From Halomonas sp. (GTDB taxonomy: Bacteria; Pseudomonadota; Gammaproteobacteria; Pseudomonadales; Halomonadaceae): a stretch of 5,378 nucleotides of DNA. The translations under genes and the position numbers were made by a program. Positions 1 to 5,378 of this stretch are shown here, piece by piece. A model generated the notes under the pieces. That model saw only the letters and a list, made by a program, of their open reading frames with translations, had not been told where the DNA came from and made no database searches. The stretch covers positions 1 to 5,378 of the forward strand of contig PWIZ01000198.1 in NCBI GenBank assembly GCA_003560175.1, written 5' to 3'. Within the stretch, counting starts at the first letter, position 1, and each line of letters opens with the position of its first letter.

Positions 1-15
1 AAAGCCTAAGCCACT

Positions 16-35
16 ACCTGATATTTATCCAGTAT
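16..35. promoter_or_regulatory. Weak LexA-like operator, one base short
   Basis: On the minus strand the sequence reads tactggataaatatcaggt. The LexA box of gammaproteobacteria is CTGT-N8-ACAG, that is CTG-N10-CAG with an AT-rich centre. Here CTG and CAG are separated by nine AT-rich bases, one fewer than needed, and the inner T and A are not both kept. It would lie upstream of whatever gene continues leftward beyond position 1. It could equally be chance AT-rich sequence in the operon's trailing gap. Confidence 0.15.
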
Positions 36-37
36 TC

Positions 38-57
38 GCCTTGGCGTTCGCCAAGGC
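38..57. terminator. GC hairpin after acpS, possible operon end
   Basis: Positions 38-46 (GCCTTGGCG) and 49-57 (CGCCAAGGC) are perfect complements: 9 bp with a 2-nt centre, or 8 bp with a 4-nt loop. It begins 11 bp beyond the acpS stop. In the operon direction it is followed by gaatactggata, without a T-run, so it is not a canonical intrinsic terminator. It could be a 3'-end stabilising hairpin, part of a Rho-dependent end, or another dispersed repeat. The hairpin is certain as sequence; its role as a terminator is a guess. Confidence 0.35.
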
Positions 58-68
58 TCGCCGCTTGA

Positions 69-503
69 CTAGCGCATCACGCTACGCGTCGATGCGTAGG
101 ATGCGCGGCTGAGTTGCTCAAGACCCTGGCCCTCCAGGACCACGAAGGCCACCGCCAGGGACGCCTCGTCGCTGATCGATAGATGCGTCGAGCACACACC
201 GGCGGCCATCGCCAACTCGTGGGCCTTGCCCGACAACAGTAACGAGGGCCGACCGAGGGCATCGTTGGTGACCTGAACCTCGGTCCAGCGCATGCCCAGC
301 CGCAGTCCGGTACCCAGTGCCTTGACGAAGGCCTCCTTGGCGGCAAACCGCTTGGCCATGAAGGCGGCCGGGGCCGGATGGCCGATCAGGCGCTCACGCT
401 CCAGCTCGCCCAGCAGGCGCAGCGCCAGTCGATCCCCGTGGCGCGACAGGGCCCGCTCGAAGCGCTCGACCCTGGCAATATCGGTGCCGATGCCGAGGAT
501 CAT
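69..503 (-). CDS. acpS: Holo-[acyl-carrier-protein] synthase with an extended C-terminus
   Basis: AcpS transfers the 4'-phosphopantetheine arm of CoA to the conserved serine of apo-ACP, activating it for fatty-acid synthesis. It normally works as a homotrimer with active sites at the subunit interfaces. The family signatures are clear: ILGIGTDIARVERFE (2-16) with the Mg ligand Asp8, and AKRFAAKEAFVKALGTG (50-66) with Glu57. RWTEVQVTND, LGRPSLLLSG and HLSISDE follow as in E. coli AcpS. The product is 144 aa against about 126 in E. coli. The homologous part ends near VVLE (121-124), leaving a tail of about 20 residues. The last 12 of these (RASYASTRSVMR) are encoded by an imperfect palindrome. 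The ATG lies 3 bp after the pdxJ TGA and no Shine-Dalgarno is visible upstream, only CACGAC repeats, so translation probably depends on ribosomes finishing pdxJ. Confidence 0.95.
   Translation of the reverse strand: MILGIGTDIARVERFERALSRHGDRLALRLLGELERERLIGHPAPAAFMAKRFAAKEAFVKALGTGLRLGMRWTEVQVTNDALGRPSLLLSGKAHELAMAAGVCSTHLSISDEASLAVAFVVLEGQGLEQLSRASYASTRSVMR
72..106. repeat. Imperfect palindrome forming the acpS 3' end
   Basis: A 35-bp inverted repeat: GCGCATC (72-78) pairs with GATGCGC (100-106) and CTACGC (82-87) pairs with GCGTAG (94-99). A 3-nt bulge (79-81) lies on one side only, and the loop is GTCGAT (88-93). The result is a 13-bp stem with one bulge. It lies wholly inside the acpS reading frame and directly abuts its TAG stop (69-71). 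A bulged GC-rich palindrome of this size at a gene end resembles a REP element, but family membership cannot be shown from one copy. Confidence 0.75.
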
Positions 504-506
504 GGG

Positions 507-1295
507 TCAGTGGTCGTGGTCGTGGTCGTGGTCGTGCTCCTCCAGGGAGGCGACGAAACCGGCTTCCTGGCCGGCGATGGCCAACCGCTTCATCTCGGCC
601 ACCGCCTCCTTGAGCCCCACGAAGACCGCCCGGGCGATGATCGCATGGCCGATATTGAGCTCATGCAGGCCGGGAATGGCGGCGATGGCCTCGACGTTGT
701 GGTAATTCAGCCCGTGGCCGGCGTTGACGGTGAGTCCAAGCTCCAGCGCCATCTCGGTGGCGGCACTGATCCGGGCGTGCTCGTGGACGGCCGCCGGCCC
801 GGTGGCCTCGGCATAGGCGCCGGTATGCAGCTCGATCACCGGGGCGCCGGCCTTGGCCGCGGCCTCGATCTGTGACGGCTCGGGGTCGATGAAGAGCGAC
901 ACCTCGCAGCCCGCCTGGGCCAGGCGCTCACAGGCGGCATGGATGGCCGCGAAGCCTCCCACCACGTCCAGGCCACCCTCGGTGGTCAACTCCTCGCGCT
1001 TCTCGGGCACCAGGCAGACGTGGGCCGGACGCAGCTCCTCGGCCAGGCGGATCATCTCCTCGGTGACCGCCATCTCGAAGTTCATACGGGTGTTGAGCAC
1101 CTCGGCCAGCAGTCGCACGTCGCGCTCCTGGATGTGCCGACGATCCTCGCGAAGGTGAACGGTGATGCCGTCGGCGCCGGCCTCCTCGGCGAGCAGCGCC
1201 GCCTGGACAGGATCCGGGTAGCGGGTGCCACGGGCCTGACGCAGGGTGGCGATATGGTCGATATTGACGCCGAGCAGGATGCGGGGGGGATGCAT
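507..1295 (-). CDS. pdxJ: Pyridoxine 5'-phosphate synthase with a His-Asp tail
   Basis: PdxJ condenses 1-deoxy-D-xylulose 5-phosphate with 3-amino-2-oxopropyl phosphate (the PdxA product) to make pyridoxine 5'-phosphate, the ring-closing step of DXP-dependent vitamin B6 synthesis in the cytoplasm. The 262-aa protein is a TIM barrel with diagnostic stretches [18 protein letters not shown] (7-24), [13 protein letters not shown] (43-55), [11 protein letters not shown] (71-81), [16 protein letters not shown] (95-110), [11 protein letters not shown] (190-200) and ELNIGHAI (212-219). By alignment with E. coli PdxJ from memory, the catalytic residues are His47, Glu74 and His194. E. coli PdxJ is about 243 aa. 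The extra length here is mostly at the C-terminus, ending [11 protein letters not shown], encoded by a hexanucleotide repeat (510-536). The body aligns without gaps, so activity should not depend on the tail. acpS starts 3 bp after the stop; pdxJ-acpS linkage is common in proteobacteria. Confidence 0.97.
   Translation of the reverse strand: MHPPRILLGVNIDHIATLRQARGTRYPDPVQAALLAEEAGADGITVHLREDRRHIQERDVRLLAEVLNTRMNFEMAVTEEMIRLAEELRPAHVCLVPEKREELTTEGGLDVVGGFAAIHAACERLAQAGCEVSLFIDPEPSQIEAAAKAGAPVIELHTGAYAEATGPAAVHEHARISAATEMALELGLTVNAGHGLNYHNVEAIAAIPGLHELNIGHAIIARAVFVGLKEAVAEMKRLAIAGQEAGFVASLEEHDHDHDHDH
510..536 (-). repeat. Hexanucleotide repeat encoding the PdxJ His-Asp tail
   Basis: Four perfect tandem copies of CACGAC (minus strand) plus a final CAC, 27 bp in all, encode HDHDHDHDH immediately before the pdxJ TGA. 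The unit is six bases, so gain or loss of copies keeps the reading frame and adds or removes one His-Asp pair at a time. The tract also occupies the place where the acpS Shine-Dalgarno would normally be. Confidence 0.95.
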
Positions 1296-1302
1296 GACAC
1301 GA

Positions 1303-1307
1303 TCCTT
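1303..1307 (-). promoter_or_regulatory. Shine-Dalgarno of pdxJ
   Basis: AAGGA lies 7 nt before the pdxJ ATG at 1295. Unlike recO and acpS, pdxJ has its own good ribosome-binding site. That fits its position after a 102-bp gap and repeat element that would prevent coupling to recO termination. Confidence 0.7.
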
Positions 1308-1335
1308 GGATATTCGGGAAGTCGGGAGGCAGGGC

Positions 1336-1428
1336 CCTTTTGGGGTCAGACCCCGGCCGGACCACCCTGCCCATCTTGGAGCACTACAGCAACGATATTA
1401 CCCGCCGCCGGGGTCTGACCCCAAAAGG
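1336..1428. repeat. REP/BIME-like inverted repeat spanning the recO end
   Basis: Two perfect 22-bp arms in opposite orientation, 1336-1357 and 1407-1428, are separated by 49 bp. Each arm contains the odd palindrome GGGGTCAGACCCC (or its complement GGGGTCTGACCCC), flanked on the outer side by four T/A and on the inner side by GGC/GCC. The arms can pair with each other, or each can fold alone into a small 4-bp-stem hairpin. Identity stops immediately outside both ends of the arms. The right arm lies in the recO coding sequence. The recO stop (1398-1400) is in the spacer, and the left arm is upstream of pdxJ. From memory, GGGGTCAGA-type palindromes are dispersed in many proteobacterial genomes and are linked to REP-associated tyrosine transposases; this cannot be verified here. 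No transposase is present. Neither arm is followed by a T-run in the operon direction, so it is not a typical intrinsic terminator. Confidence 0.8.
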
Positions 1429-2120
1429 CCAGCCCGGCGCCGCTCGGCAAGCTGGCGCATCAGCTCCCGGGAGCGCAGCGGCCGGCTGCCCAGCAGCGGC
1501 GCCAGGGCCGCCCGGGTGACCGCCTTGGCCGGGCCGGCGAGCCCGGGGGCCTCCCAGTCGCCGGCGCCCAGCAGCCGCAGGGTGCGGCCATCCAGACCGG
1601 GCTGGCCGGGACGAAAGGCGCGCGTGGCCGGGTCCAGCACGTAGCGCGCCTGGGGATCCAGCTCGCCGCCCTCGGCGGTGGTGAAGCGCGGCATGGCGTC
1701 CAGGGCCTCGAGCAGCGAGACCTCCAGGCGCCGCAGCCCTCCGGCGCGGGCAGCAGGGAGCGGCAGCGCCTCGAGAAGCGCGGCATAGAAGGCGAACACC
1801 TCGGGTACCGGCAGCTCCACGTGCAGGGTGCGAGTCAGCAGCTCGTTGGCGTAGAGCCCGCACAGCAACCCCTCGCCGGCCAGGAGCGCCGTGGCCCCGC
1901 GGCTCTCCATCAACCGCAGGCGCTTGAGCTCCCCTTCGCCGACCCAGGTAACGTGCAGCGGCGAGAAAGGCTGCAGCCGCCCCCGGGAGCGTGAGCCGGG
2001 GCGCTGCACACCCTGGGCCACCGCCCTCACCCGGCCATGTGACAGGGTGAGGAGCTCCACCAGGGCGCTGGTCTCACGATAGGGGCGCTTATGCAGCAGG
2101 AAGGCGGGTTCGGGGGTCAT
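1398..2120 (-). CDS. recO: DNA repair protein RecO with a repeat-encoded tail
   Basis: RecO acts with RecR (and RecF) to load RecA on SSB-coated single-stranded DNA during gap repair, and can anneal strands. The 240-aa product is of family length. The N-terminal OB-fold region shows AFLLHKRPYRETSALVELLT (6-25) followed by HGRVRAVAQGVQR (28-40). A helical middle part (YANELLTRTL) and the C-terminal PLRSRELMRQLAERRR (214-229) follow the usual RecO pattern. Start: the ATG abuts the era stop (TGAATG). No purine-rich Shine-Dalgarno is visible just upstream, so re-initiation after era is likely. Oddity: residues 231-240 (GLLGSDPGGG) and the final TAA fall in and just beyond the right arm of a 22-bp inverted repeat (1407-1428). 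The tail thus seems to come from inserted repeat DNA that supplied a new stop codon. The conserved body is complete, so I expect function to be kept. Confidence 0.94.
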   Translation of the reverse strand: MTPEPAFLLHKRPYRETSALVELLTLSHGRVRAVAQGVQRPGSRSRGRLQPFSPLHVTWVGEGELKRLRLMESRGATALLAGEGLLCGLYANELLTRTLHVELPVPEVFAFYAALLEALPLPAARAGGLRRLEVSLLEALDAMPRFTTAEGGELDPQARYVLDPATRAFRPGQPGLDGRTLRLLGAGDWEAPGLAGPAKAVTRAALAPLLGSRPLRSRELMRQLAERRRAGLLGSDPGGG

Positions 2121-3020
2121 TCAGTCGAGGTTGTAGCCCAGGCTCTTCAGGGCTCGCTCGTCATCGGACCAGCCGCTCTTCACCTTGACCCAGAGATTGA
2201 GCATCACCTTGGCATCCAGGGCGCGCTCCATGTCCAGACGCGCCTCGCGGCCAATGCTCTTGATGCGGTCGCCGTTCTCGCCGATCAGGATCTTCTTCTG
2301 GCCCTGTCGCTCCACCAGGATCAGGGCGCTGATGTGCACCACCCTGCCCTCGTCGCGGAACTCCTCGATCTCCACGGTCATCTGGTAGGGAAGTTCGTCG
2401 CCGAGCTGACGCGTCACCTTCTCGCGCACCAGTTCCGCGGCCAGGAAGCGCTGGCTCTTGTCGGTGACCTGATCCTCCGGAAAGAAGTGCACGCTCTCGG
2501 GCAGGTGCTTGGCCACTTCGGCCTCCAGCTCCGGCACGTTGGTGCCGTGCTTGGCGGAAATCGGCACGATGGCGGCGAATTCGCGCCGCGCGCCGACCTC
2601 CTCCAGCCAGGGCAGCAGGGTCGCCTTGTCCTGCAGGCGGTCGACCTTGTTGACCGCCAGAATAACCGGCGCCGTCACGTGTTCCAGGCGCTGCAGGACG
2701 ATCTGATCCTCCTCGCTCCAGCGGGTGCGGTCGATGATGAACACTACGCAGTCCACGTCGCGCAGGGCCTGGGTCGCCGCCTGGTTCATGAAGCGGTTGA
2801 TCGCCTTGTTACGATCCTTGGCCATGATATGCATGCCGGGGGTGTCGACGTAGATGAACTGCGTCTCCCCCTCGGTCTTGATACCCCGCACCTGGTGGCG
2901 AGTGGTCTGGGGACGCCGCGAGGTGATGGAGATCTTCTGGCCGAGGATACGGTTCATCAACGTCGACTTGCCGACATTGGGGCGACCGACGATGGCCACG
3001 AAGCCGCAGGTCTGGGTCAT
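2121..3020 (-). CDS. era: GTPase Era
   Basis: Era is an essential GTPase that binds the 3' end of 16S rRNA and takes part in 30S subunit maturation. It is usually found next to rnc, as here. The product is 299 aa, the normal family length. The GTPase boxes are all present: G1 GRPNVGKST (12-20), the Era-specific switch I region [16 protein letters not shown] (28-43), G3 DTPG (59-62), G4 NKVD (124-127) and G5 SAK (155-157). The C-terminal KH RNA-binding domain carries the GxxG loop GENG (247-250) in [16 protein letters not shown]. The ATG at 3020 overlaps the rnc stop as ATGA and has an AGGGAG Shine-Dalgarno at 3028-3033 with a 7-nt spacer, located inside rnc. Its TGA is directly followed by the recO ATG. 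Nothing looks broken or unusual. Confidence 0.98.
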   Translation of the reverse strand: MTQTCGFVAIVGRPNVGKSTLMNRILGQKISITSRRPQTTRHQVRGIKTEGETQFIYVDTPGMHIMAKDRNKAINRFMNQAATQALRDVDCVVFIIDRTRWSEEDQIVLQRLEHVTAPVILAVNKVDRLQDKATLLPWLEEVGARREFAAIVPISAKHGTNVPELEAEVAKHLPESVHFFPEDQVTDKSQRFLAAELVREKVTRQLGDELPYQMTVEIEEFRDEGRVVHISALILVERQGQKKILIGENGDRIKSIGREARLDMERALDAKVMLNLWVKVKSGWSDDERALKSLGYNLD

Positions 3021-3721
3021 GGTCGTGCTCCCTGTACGTTGGCCCTGACGGGTTCAAGCAGGGCCAGGGCCTTCTCGGCGGCCTGCTGCTCGGCGTGGCG
3101 CCGGCTGGCGCCCTCACCGGTGGTGTGTTGGTCGAGCATCTCCACGTGGCAATCCACGGTGAAGGTCTGGGAGTGGGCCTCGCCCTCCACGTTGACCACC
3201 TCATAGCGAGGGAGCGGAAGCTGGCGCGACTGCAGAAACTCCTGCAGGCGGGTCTTGGGATCCTTCTGGGTATCCTGCAGGCTGGTGCCTTCCAGCCGCG
3301 CGGCGTACCAGGAGAGCACGCGAACGCGCACCGACTCCATGCCGGCATCCAGGTAGATGGCGCCGATCACGGCCTCCACGGCATCCGCCAGGATCGACTC
3401 GCGGCGATGCCCGCCGCTCTTCATCTCGCCGGAACCGAGCCTCAGGTGCTCACCGAACTCCATCTCGCGGGCCAGCTCGGCCAGGGTCTGGCCCTTGACC
3501 AATCGCGCCCGCAGGCGCGAGAGCTGCCCTTCCCGTGCTTCGGGAAAGCGCCGAAAAAGCGCCTCGGCGATCACGAAGTTGACGATGGAGTCGCCGAGGA
3601 ACTCGAGGCGTTCGTTGTTCTGCCCGCCGACGCTACGATGGGTCATGGCCAGCTCCAGCAGGGCGGGATCCCTGAAGGCATGGCCGAGGCGTCGGCTGAA
3701 AGCGTTGAGGGAGTTGCTCAC
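3017..3721 (-). CDS. rnc: Ribonuclease III
   Basis: RNase III is a cytoplasmic Mg-dependent double-strand-specific endonuclease that processes rRNA precursors and many mRNAs. From the chosen start it is 234 aa, against about 226 in E. coli. The signature [10 protein letters not shown] is at 36-45. The expected metal and catalytic acidic residues are E37, E40, D44, D113 and E116. The C-terminal double-stranded-RNA-binding domain spans about 155-225, with [12 protein letters not shown] at its start and [18 protein letters not shown] at its end. I chose the GTG at 3721 because AGGA lies 5 nt upstream (3727-3730), because the protein then begins like other RNase IIIs ([16 protein letters not shown]), and because this leaves a normal gap after lepB. 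An in-frame ATG at 3808 would add 29 unfamiliar residues and overlap lepB by 44 bp. The stop overlaps the era start by 4 bp, suggesting coupled translation. Confidence 0.95.
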   Translation of the reverse strand: MSNSLNAFSRRLGHAFRDPALLELAMTHRSVGGQNNERLEFLGDSIVNFVIAEALFRRFPEAREGQLSRLRARLVKGQTLAELAREMEFGEHLRLGSGEMKSGGHRRESILADAVEAVIGAIYLDAGMESVRVRVLSWYAARLEGTSLQDTQKDPKTRLQEFLQSRQLPLPRYEVVNVEGEAHSQTFTVDCHVEMLDQHTTGEGASRRHAEQQAAEKALALLEPVRANVQGARP

Positions 3722-3726
3722 GAATA

Positions 3727-3730
3727 TCCT
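3727..3730 (-). promoter_or_regulatory. Shine-Dalgarno of rnc, supporting the GTG start
   Basis: On the minus strand the sequence reads cAGGATattcGTG, so AGGA sits 5 nt before the GTG at 3721. This is the main sequence argument for starting RNase III at 3721 and not at the upstream in-frame ATG at 3808. Confidence 0.75.
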
Positions 3731-3764
3731 GTTATCTGATGACTTGTCGGCACTGATGTGGGGC

Positions 3765-4568
3765 TCACTGAATGCGACGCACGCTGGTGAAGCTTGGCAG
3801 GCCGCCATCCCAGCTCATCCACACCGCGAAGGCACGGCCGACGATGTTCTCCTCCGGCACGAATCCCCAGTAGCGGCTGTCATTGGAGTGATCGCGGTTG
3901 TCGCCCATGGTGAAATAGTGCCCCTCGGGCACCACCACCTCACGCATCTGCGGGCCCGGGTCTCGAGGATTATTGTAGATCCGGTGCTCGAGCGCGCCCA
4001 GCTGCTCGGCCAGCAGCAGCTCGTTCGGGGCGCCCGCGGGGCCCTCCTCCAGCAGCCGCTTGGGAACCGGCTCGCCATTGACGTAAAGCTGCTTGCCCTC
4101 GTAGCGCAGAGTGTCACCAGGCAGGCCCACCACCCGCTTGATGAAATTCACCGCGGGCTCGTTGGGAAAGCGGAACACCATGACGTCGCCACGTTCCGGC
4201 TCGTTGAATTCGACGATGCGGGTATGCACCACCGGCAGGCGCAGGCCGTAGGTAAACTTGTTGACCAGGATGAAGTCGCCCACCTCCAGGGTCGGGCGCA
4301 TCGACCCCGACGGGATCTGGAAAGGCTCCACCACGAAACTACGCAGTACCAGCACCACCAGCAGCACCGGAAAGAAGGAGCGCGAGTAGTCCACCGGCCA
4401 GGGCTCCTTGAGCACCTTCTCGCGGGCGATGGGGTCAAGCCCTTCGGTGGTGCCGGCCTCGGCGTTGGCCGCGGCGCGGCGGCGGGCGGGACGCCACCAG
4501 AGGAGGTCCAGCAGCCAGATAAAACCGGTGATGGCAACGGCCACCACCAGCAGTAGGGAGAAGTCCAT
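3765..4568 (-). CDS. lepB: Signal peptidase I
   Basis: This 267-aa inner-membrane serine protease removes signal peptides from exported proteins on the periplasmic side. Two N-terminal membrane segments are visible, about residues 3-24 and 63-80, separated by a basic, Ala-rich cytoplasmic loop. The catalytic Ser89 lies in IPSGSM (86-90) and the general-base Lys144 in [11 protein letters not shown] (142-152). The conserved box E reads [17 protein letters not shown] (222-238). These match Ser90/Lys145 of the E. coli enzyme and the S26 family. It is shorter than E. coli LepB (324 aa) but close to pseudomonad-type enzymes. All catalytic boxes are present, so I read it as complete, with shorter loops. 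The ATG is preceded by AGGAA at 4580-4584, with a rather long 11-nt spacer. It lies 27 bp after lepA and 43 bp before the preferred rnc start, and is probably cotranscribed with both. Confidence 0.97.
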   Translation of the reverse strand: MDFSLLLVVAVAITGFIWLLDLLWWRPARRRAAANAEAGTTEGLDPIAREKVLKEPWPVDYSRSFFPVLLVVLVLRSFVVEPFQIPSGSMRPTLEVGDFILVNKFTYGLRLPVVHTRIVEFNEPERGDVMVFRFPNEPAVNFIKRVVGLPGDTLRYEGKQLYVNGEPVPKRLLEEGPAGAPNELLLAEQLGALEHRIYNNPRDPGPQMREVVVPEGHYFTMGDNRDHSNDSRYWGFVPEENIVGRAFAVWMSWDGGLPSFTSVRRIQ

Positions 4569-4595
4569 GGGGTTATGTATTCCTAGCGTTTGATA

Positions 4596-5378
4596 TCAGT
4601 CATTGACCCTGAGCACCGCAAGGAAGGCATCCTGGGGGATCTCCACCCGGCCGACCTGCTTCATGCGTTTCTTGCCCGCCTTCTGCTTCTCCAACAGCTT
4701 CTTCTTGCGGCTGACATCACCACCGTAGCACTTGGCGGTAACGTTCTTGCGCAGCGCCTTGACGGTGGAGCGCGCCACCACCTGGCCGCCGATGGCCGCC
4801 TGAATGGCCACGTCGAACATCTGGCGCGGAATCAGCTCCTTCATCTTCTCCACCAGCAGCCGGCCGCGACCGTGGGCATGGTCGCGGTGGATGATCACCG
4901 CCAGGGCATCGACCTTCTCGCCGTTGATCAGCACGTCGAGGCGTGACAGCTTGGCCGCCTGGAAGCGCTCGAAGCCGTAATCCAGGGAGGCGTAGCCCTT
5001 GGAGATCGACTTCAGGCGGTCGAAGAAGTCCATCACCACCTCGGACATCGGCAGCTCGTAGGCCAGCTGGATCTGGCTGCCGAGGAACTGCATGTCCTTC
5101 TGGGTGCCGCGACGGTTCTCGCACTCGGTGATCACGTTGCCGACGAACTCCTGGGGCACGAGAATGCTGGCCCGCACGATCGGCTCACGCATCTCCTCCA
5201 CGTCCGCCATGTCGGGCAGCTTGGAGGGATTGGAGACGTAGGTGACTTCGTCATTCTTGAGCGCCAGTTCATAGACCACCGTCGGCGCCGTGGTCAGCAG
5301 GTCCAGGTTGTACTCGCGCTCGAGACGCTCCTGGATGATCTCCATGTGCAGGGTGCCGAGGAAGCCGACCCGGAAACC
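4596..5378 (-). CDS. lepA: Elongation factor 4 (LepA), 3' part only
   Basis: This is the C-terminal 260 codons of LepA/EF4, a ribosome-associated translational GTPase. The family is known to act on stalled or back-translocated ribosomes and in 30S biogenesis, and can associate with the membrane. The reading frame is open to the window's right edge, where the residues read GFRVGFLG. The GTPase domain and true start therefore lie outside; the in-frame ATG at 5345 is internal. Visible regions are the end of the EF-G domain III-like part ([13 protein letters not shown]), the EF-G domain V-like fold ([12 protein letters not shown], then [15 protein letters not shown]), and the LepA-specific C-terminal domain with [26 protein letters not shown] near the end. 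That last basic block is diagnostic of LepA rather than EF-G or TypA. The C-terminus is intact, ending at a TGA. E. coli LepA is about 599 aa, so roughly 43% of the protein is here. lepB follows after 27 bp, the classical lepA-lepB arrangement. Confidence 0.97.
   Translation of the reverse strand, partial: GFRVGFLGTLHMEIIQERLEREYNLDLLTTAPTVVYELALKNDEVTYVSNPSKLPDMADVEEMREPIVRASILVPQEFVGNVITECENRRGTQKDMQFLGSQIQLAYELPMSEVVMDFFDRLKSISKGYASLDYGFERFQAAKLSRLDVLINGEKVDALAVIIHRDHAHGRGRLLVEKMKELIPRQMFDVAIQAAIGGQVVARSTVKALRKNVTAKCYGGDVSRKKKLLEKQKAGKKRMKQVGRVEIPQDAFLAVLRVND

Noticed and set aside
378..875. A plus-strand ORF with a run of nine valines
   Set aside because: The valine run is only the reverse-strand reading (GTG GTC) of the pdxJ His-Asp repeat; the ORF covers the pdxJ end and the acpS start and has no domain.
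1296..1397. A sigma-70 promoter for pdxJ in the recO-pdxJ gap
   Set aside because: I looked on the minus strand for TTGACA and TATAAT-like boxes with 16-18 nt spacing and found no pair worth reporting; the gap is GC-rich and mostly repeat.
1336..1428. The inverted repeat as an intrinsic terminator between recO and pdxJ
   Set aside because: No T-run follows either hairpin in the operon direction, the four T bases precede the stem in the right arm, and pdxJ-acpS continue in the same direction with no convincing promoter of their own.
2091..3206. A 371-codon plus-strand ORF opposite era and the rnc end
   Set aside because: era matches its family over its full length in the other strand, with all GTPase boxes. 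The antisense frame has low-complexity composition typical of the mirror of GC-rich codon usage and no recognisable domain.
3722..3764. An RNase III autoregulatory stem-loop upstream of rnc, as known in E. coli
   Set aside because: The 43-bp gap shows no long stem of the kind RNase III cleaves; in E. coli the site is in a longer leader, so autoregulation cannot be claimed here.
3722..3808. N-terminal 29-residue extension of RNase III
   Set aside because: It would overlap lepB and does not resemble RNase III N-termini; the GTG at 3721 has a well-placed Shine-Dalgarno.
3357..4556. A 399-codon plus-strand ORF opposite lepB and rnc
   Set aside because: It is the mirror of two clearly functional genes, has His/Arg/Ala-rich shadow composition and no recognisable motif.
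1..5378. Defence island, toxin-antitoxin, phage or mobile cargo system
   Set aside because: Every coding base belongs to a recognised core gene in a conserved order; there is no room for an extra gene on either strand beyond the 68-bp tail and the 102-bp gap.

Overview
The window is a contiguous piece of a bacterial core-genome operon, all on the minus strand. It is GC-rich, and its protein sequences look gammaproteobacterial, most like the Halomonas/Chromohalobacter group (Oceanospirillales). That placement rests on remembered resemblance of the protein sequences and on the gene order, not on a search. In transcription order (right to left) the genes are lepA (3' part only), lepB, rnc, era, recO, pdxJ and acpS. 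No tRNA, rRNA, CRISPR array, transposase gene, phage gene or defence gene is visible. The many long plus-strand ORFs are GC-bias shadows of these genes.

Layout: positions 4596-5378 hold the last 260 codons of lepA (EF4, ribosome-bound GTPase). After a 27-bp gap comes lepB (signal peptidase I, 3765-4568). After a 43-bp gap comes rnc (RNase III, 3017-3721, best read from a GTG codon). rnc and era overlap by 4 bp (ATGA), and era and recO abut exactly (TGAATG). A 102-bp gap containing one arm of a 22-bp perfect inverted repeat separates recO from pdxJ. pdxJ and acpS are 3 bp apart. The last 68 bp (1-68) are non-coding and hold a strong GC hairpin.

Functionally the genes are a housekeeping mixture kept together in many gammaproteobacteria: translation and ribosome biogenesis (lepA, era, rnc), protein export (lepB), recombination repair (recO), vitamin B6 synthesis (pdxJ) and activation of acyl carrier protein (acpS). 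The tight spacing suggests one polycistronic message, with translational coupling at rnc-era, era-recO and pdxJ-acpS.

I found no new multi-gene system. The unusual signal is at the 3' ends of the last three genes. The last 8-10 codons of recO lie in one arm of a REP/BIME-like inverted repeat. pdxJ ends in a hexanucleotide repeat encoding a His-Asp tail. The last 12 codons of acpS are an imperfect palindrome. Three consecutive housekeeping proteins therefore appear to carry C-terminal tails made of repeat DNA.
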